Positions 60,601-64,000 of a stretch of DNA of 64,000 nucleotides are shown piece after piece. Both the position numbers and the translations under genes were made by a program. The stretch spans positions 4,969,501-5,033,500 of the forward strand of contig JAPTOF010000005.1 in NCBI GenBank assembly GCA_028554755.1. The letters are read 5' to 3'. The notes beneath the pieces were generated by a model that did no database searches, was not told the origin of the DNA, and saw only the letters and a program-made list of their open reading frames with translations. Source of the stretch: Cordia subcordata. Taxonomy: Eukaryota; Streptophyta; Magnoliopsida; Boraginales; Cordiaceae. How positions within the stretch are numbered: position 1 is the stretch's first letter; every line of letters starts with the position of its first letter.

Positions 60601-61532
60601 ACCAATAGTTCAATTTGGGTTTATTTTTTTTAATCACGTCAAATACTTGTAAAAAAAATTGATTTTTTTAGGCAAAAATCTATATTTTTATATAAAAGAA
60701 AGTCAATCCAAACGATCCCTAATAGTTTTGCGGCGAATTTAACGGAATCAATTATAGTGATCCTGCTAGCATGAAAATATATGCTAGAGGTGCTCAATTG
60801 GATGAAAGGACTTCAACTAAAAGTTTTTGATTCATCTATCAGTATAGATGACATTAAGAAAGATAAAATAACAGATATATAAAGCGAAACAGGTTCGTCA
60901 TTTGTAATATATACCCACTCTACGATTCCAATCAACCGATTTATTGAGTAACTCGTGGATAAACTTACTATATCGAAAATTTATAACGTCCAAAAATATA
61001 TAGATACAATGTCACGTTCAGTAAAGACTTTTTGTCAAGTGTTTTAAATTCTTGAATGCGAAAGACCAACGACTTTTTTCTTTTTGTTTTTTGTCGTGGT
61101 TATTGTTGTTCTGTTGTTTTTGTTTTGTTTTTTTGTTTTTGTTTCTGTTTCTTTTTGGGTTTCTTCTTTCCTCTTTCGGGCTGCTGTATCCTCCTCGAAC
61201 AAGAAAAAGAAATATGGAAAATAGCTTTGATACTGGGTGATCACTCCCTTTTCTTACCTGGGCAACAGTACGTGCGTTTAATTTTTAGCATTTTATGCAA
61301 TTCAGCAATTTTAGCATGAAAAAGATCAGGTTTCTGGTCAAACTTCTAAAATTTTGTACAACGGGGGCAACTATTTTCGCAATTCCAATTGTAAGCATAT
61401 AGCATTTGACTGCAAATTATACAGCATACCTACCCCATTGTGCACAAACTTATATCTATATATATATATATGTATATATAGCATTGTGAGAGAGTTTGAA
61501 CATTGTGAAATTAGCATAGCAGCGCTTACATA
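57644..61532. other. MyoB 3' region and intergenic DNA
   Basis: The first few hundred bases are probably the MyoB 3'UTR. A possible downstream splice acceptor (TTCCTTCAG|GATTAAAATT near 58,954) hints at a 3'UTR intron, but no donor is clear. Short open frames (for example 58,963-59,148 and 59,961-60,281) carry no domain. Poly-T at about 61,075-61,165 keeps spurious frames open. No gene was recognised. Confidence 0.5.
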
Positions 61533-62100
61533 TAGGGGTGAACACGAGTTGGTCAAACCAACTAGACCAAACCAAACCAACCGAAAAGCTAGGATTGGTT
61601 TGGTTATTTTATATGGTTAAAGACCAATTGATTAATTTCAAATAAAACTTAATTGGTTTAGTTTGGTTTGAAATATATATTCAAAATAGACTAAACCAAA
61701 CCGAACTATTTTTATCTCCAATGTTATGTATATATTCATGCCATATCTTACGTATTTTAATAATTAAACCCTTAATTTCAAAACTATAGTTTCAAACTTT
61801 AACTATCAAGGTACAACTACATTTGTGTTTTGTTTTAATAGTAAAATCTTATGATATTAAATTTGTAATATGAATAGTAAATGGAGTTTTTATATAATTT
61901 TATTATGAAATTTGAGTTTTTTAATTTTTTTAAACTGAAGACCAAACTGAACTAAACCACCATATCTATGTTGATTTGGTTTGGTTATATATGTGATAAA
62001 AAAAAAAAAAACCAATTGATTTCTTTCAAATATGAATCAACTTGTCTTGGTTTGGTTTGAAATTTGGTCAAAACCAAACCAAATCAAACCATGGACCCCC
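61533..62100. mobile_element. AACCAAACC-rich MITE with 8-bp target-site duplication
   Basis: The 568-bp element begins TAGGGGTGAACACGAG and ends CCATGGACCCCC. CTTACATA precedes it and CTTACTTA follows (7 of 8 match), an 8-bp duplication typical of hAT insertion. Its body is built of repeated AACCAAACC and GGTTTGGTTT motifs in both orientations, so it can fold extensively. Elements beginning TAGGGGTG and rich in GGTTTGGTT are common non-autonomous hAT relatives in dicots. Confidence 0.8.
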
Positions 62101-62985
62101 CTTACTTATATGGCATAGTTATTTTATTATTTATTATTTTATTTTTTATGAATATGCATGATTAGTTTTAATTGAAATATTAAATAATCAAATCAATTAA
62201 TGCTTAAGATAATATTCATTTGTAAATTCTAAAAAATTTATTTTTTGTCTATTATATATATATATATATATATATATTGTTTAAAAAAATTATTCATTTG
62301 TAAAGTTCAAAAGGTTCATTTCTTATTATGGACATATATTAGTAGTTTTAATTTAGAAATTTAGTTACTAATTAATTAATGCTTAAAATCTTTAAAGTAT
62401 TTTTCATTTATGAATTTTAAAAATTAAACCTGAGAAAATTTAATATTTATTATTTAAAAAATCCATACAGAGTATAAAAATTTCATGTCTAAATTCTTCA
62501 TATGTTATTAAAAAAAATAAATTTTACTTAATTTAACATTTTCGGTCAAGAAAACTCTATGTGGAGATTTTGTGTTAAAAATGGTGAGAGATTTTTGTAA
62601 TACCAAAGCTAATGCTTTACTGAAGGAAAATAATACAAATAAAATGTTAGATGTTTTGCCTAAAGCAAGCTCACCATTCTTTTTTGAATTTTAAATCTCC
62701 AAGGTGCAAAAATAATGTTCACAGAGTGTAAATATGTTGTTTACATATTATGAACATAGCACTCAAAGATTGTGAATATGTTGCTAACAAATTGTGAATA
62801 TATCTTAAAAGAGTTATGAATAAGTAATTTATTATTATGAACATATAATGTAAGACTTTTGAACCTATAATATAAGAATAATAAATAACTAAATTTTGAA
62901 CAATTTAAAATTTTGAATATAAAGTGTTAACATTGTGAACATATGACATGCAATCTATAAATAATTAAAAGTTATGAACATACAG
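62101..62985. other. AT-rich intergenic DNA with (TA)n
   Basis: No gene. A (TA)n run lies at about 62,251-62,277. Between 62,700 and 62,990 there are loosely repeated phrases such as ATTGTGAATAT and TATGAACATA, probably a worn simple-repeat array. Confidence 0.55.
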
Positions 62986-62987
62986 GG

Positions 62988-63357
62988 TTTATTCCTCTAA
63001 TAATCTCTAGATTATTGATTTTGTCGCGTTTTAGTCCCTTGACTTTTAAAATAAACCTTTTATTCCCTAAACGATTGACGTTATCGCATTTTAGTTCCTT
63101 AACTTTCAAAATAAACCTTTTAGTCTCTGAACTTTGATAAATAGGACATTGTTAGTCCATGAACTTTAATAAACAAGACGTTGTTAATCTTTAAAAAGGG
63201 CTTGATTTTAGAGGTTCAAGGACTAAAAAGCGCATTTTGGAAGTTAAAGGATTAAAATGCAACAAAGTTAATAATTTAGGAACAAAAAGGTTCATTTTGA
63301 AAATTAAGGAACTAAAACACGACAAAGTCACTAGTCCAAAGACTATTAAGAGAACAA
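62988..63357. mobile_element. Fold-back element built from TTTTAGTCCCTTGACTTT-like units
   Basis: The left half has units such as GTCGCGTTTTAGTCCCTTGACTTTTAAAATAAACC, repeated about three times with changes. The right half contains the same phrases inverted, ending CACGACAAAGTCACTAGTCC. The two arms (about 185 bp each) pair over nearly the whole length, so the DNA can form one long hairpin. It encodes nothing. No target-site duplication was confirmed. Confidence 0.75.
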
Positions 63358-64000
63358 ACCTCAATATATAATATAAAAGTTGTAGACATATAATAATAAC
63401 ATTGTGAATGCGCACTATTGTGGCTTTTTTTTTTTTGTTTAAGCATGTGAAGTGCACACTCTTAAGGGTGTACAGTAATTGATAAGTGTATTGTTCGTTG
63501 GGTGCATGGTATCCGAGCTCGCATTTGACTGCATTACTTGACAGGGCAAGAAAAGTAAATCTACAACAGTGGAATGTGGCATTTGACTGCATTGCGTGAC
63601 CTCTCCTAGAACATGTAATTCTAGTCGAGGTATGACTTTATTAATATGAGATAATGAGTTAAATAACCACTTTTTAAAATTTATATACCAAAATACATGT
63701 AATGTTTTTAAATTAATGAGTAAAATAACCAACTTCTCAATTTAGTGTCTTAAAGACATTAAGTTGAGTTTAATTATATTGACATGGCATTGGTTGATGT
63801 GGCATATTATTCTACATAGACTTTGTGTCTTTAAGACACGAAGTTCAACTTAGTGTTTTCAAGACACAAAGTTCAATATTATTTTTTTTTTTGTGTTTTT
63901 AAAATACTTTTTTATTTTATTTTTTTTTAGTTTTTTATTTCAATTTTTTGAAAAAGGCCAAAAAAAAAAAATTAAACAAAAAACCGAAAGGAAAATAAAA
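63358..64000. other. AT-rich end of window with AAGACAC repeats
   Basis: Phrases GTGTCTTTAAGACACGAAGTTCAACTTAGTG and a shorter copy (63,830-63,875), plus TAGTGTCTTAAAGACATTAAGTTGA near 63,740, form scattered direct and inverted repeats. The last 60 bases are A/T-runs. No gene is seen. Confidence 0.5.

Noticed and set aside
61044..61319. Phe/Cys-rich and Lys/Thr-rich frames on opposite strands
   Set aside because: They come from a T-rich low-complexity tract.
1..64000. tRNA, rRNA or CRISPR array
   Set aside because: No cloverleaf with A and B boxes, no rRNA text and no regularly spaced repeat-spacer pattern were seen. The tandem repeats present have no unique spacers.

Overview
The window comes from a plant nuclear genome, almost certainly a eudicot. 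It has spliced host genes with plant-specific families (an FLK-type triple-KH protein, a MUSTANG transposase-derived gene, a GTD-binding/DUF593 myosin-binding protein). The roughly 44 kb between the outer genes is AT-rich and filled with decayed plant transposons. The species cannot be named from the sequence. Nothing prokaryotic, organellar or CRISPR-like is present.

Layout. About 1-4,060 is AT-rich upstream sequence with a probable MITE and a candidate non-autonomous Helitron. 4,064-10,074 (+) is an intact six-exon FLK-like gene (447 aa, three KH domains); its last intron is GC-AG and its fourth intron has a duplicated 5' splice site. 12,232-14,130 (-) is a broken MUSTANG (MUG1-like) gene, tail-to-tail with FLK. 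14,352-18,358 is a decayed hAT element. It has CGACACG-rich ends, an internal minisatellite of 3'-splice-site-like units and a disabled BED/DUF659/hAT_C transposase. 19,348-19,570 is a Tourist/PIF-type MITE.

22,222-31,852 (-) is a degenerate Ty3/gypsy element of the Tat type: gag-pol on the minus strand and the lineage's extra ORF on the plus strand. 32,130-34,440 (+) holds a Copia pol remnant followed by a Transposase_32-like ORF. 35,650-46,509 (+) is a nearly complete but disabled Athila-type gypsy element with both LTRs, PBS, gag and pol. 46,935-51,250 looks like a DNA transposon remnant of uncertain family with inverted ends and long subterminal tandem repeats. 51,255-about 53,030 is a solo LTR related to Athila, itself split by a MITE.

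54,652-57,643 (+) is an intact two-exon myosin-binding (MyoB-like) membrane receptor gene with a probable 5'UTR intron. The remaining 6 kb is AT-rich and carries an AACCAAACC-type MITE with an 8-bp target-site duplication and a fold-back element.

Only FLK and MyoB look functional. FLK is a nuclear RNA-binding regulator; MyoB is an endomembrane receptor for myosin XI. They have no direct functional link. The best biological thread is the FLK-MUSTANG pairing, which matches adjacent Arabidopsis loci (At3g04610/At3g04605, from memory). Here the old neighbourhood is preserved but the domesticated transposase has decayed, and younger transposons have pushed the flanking genes apart.
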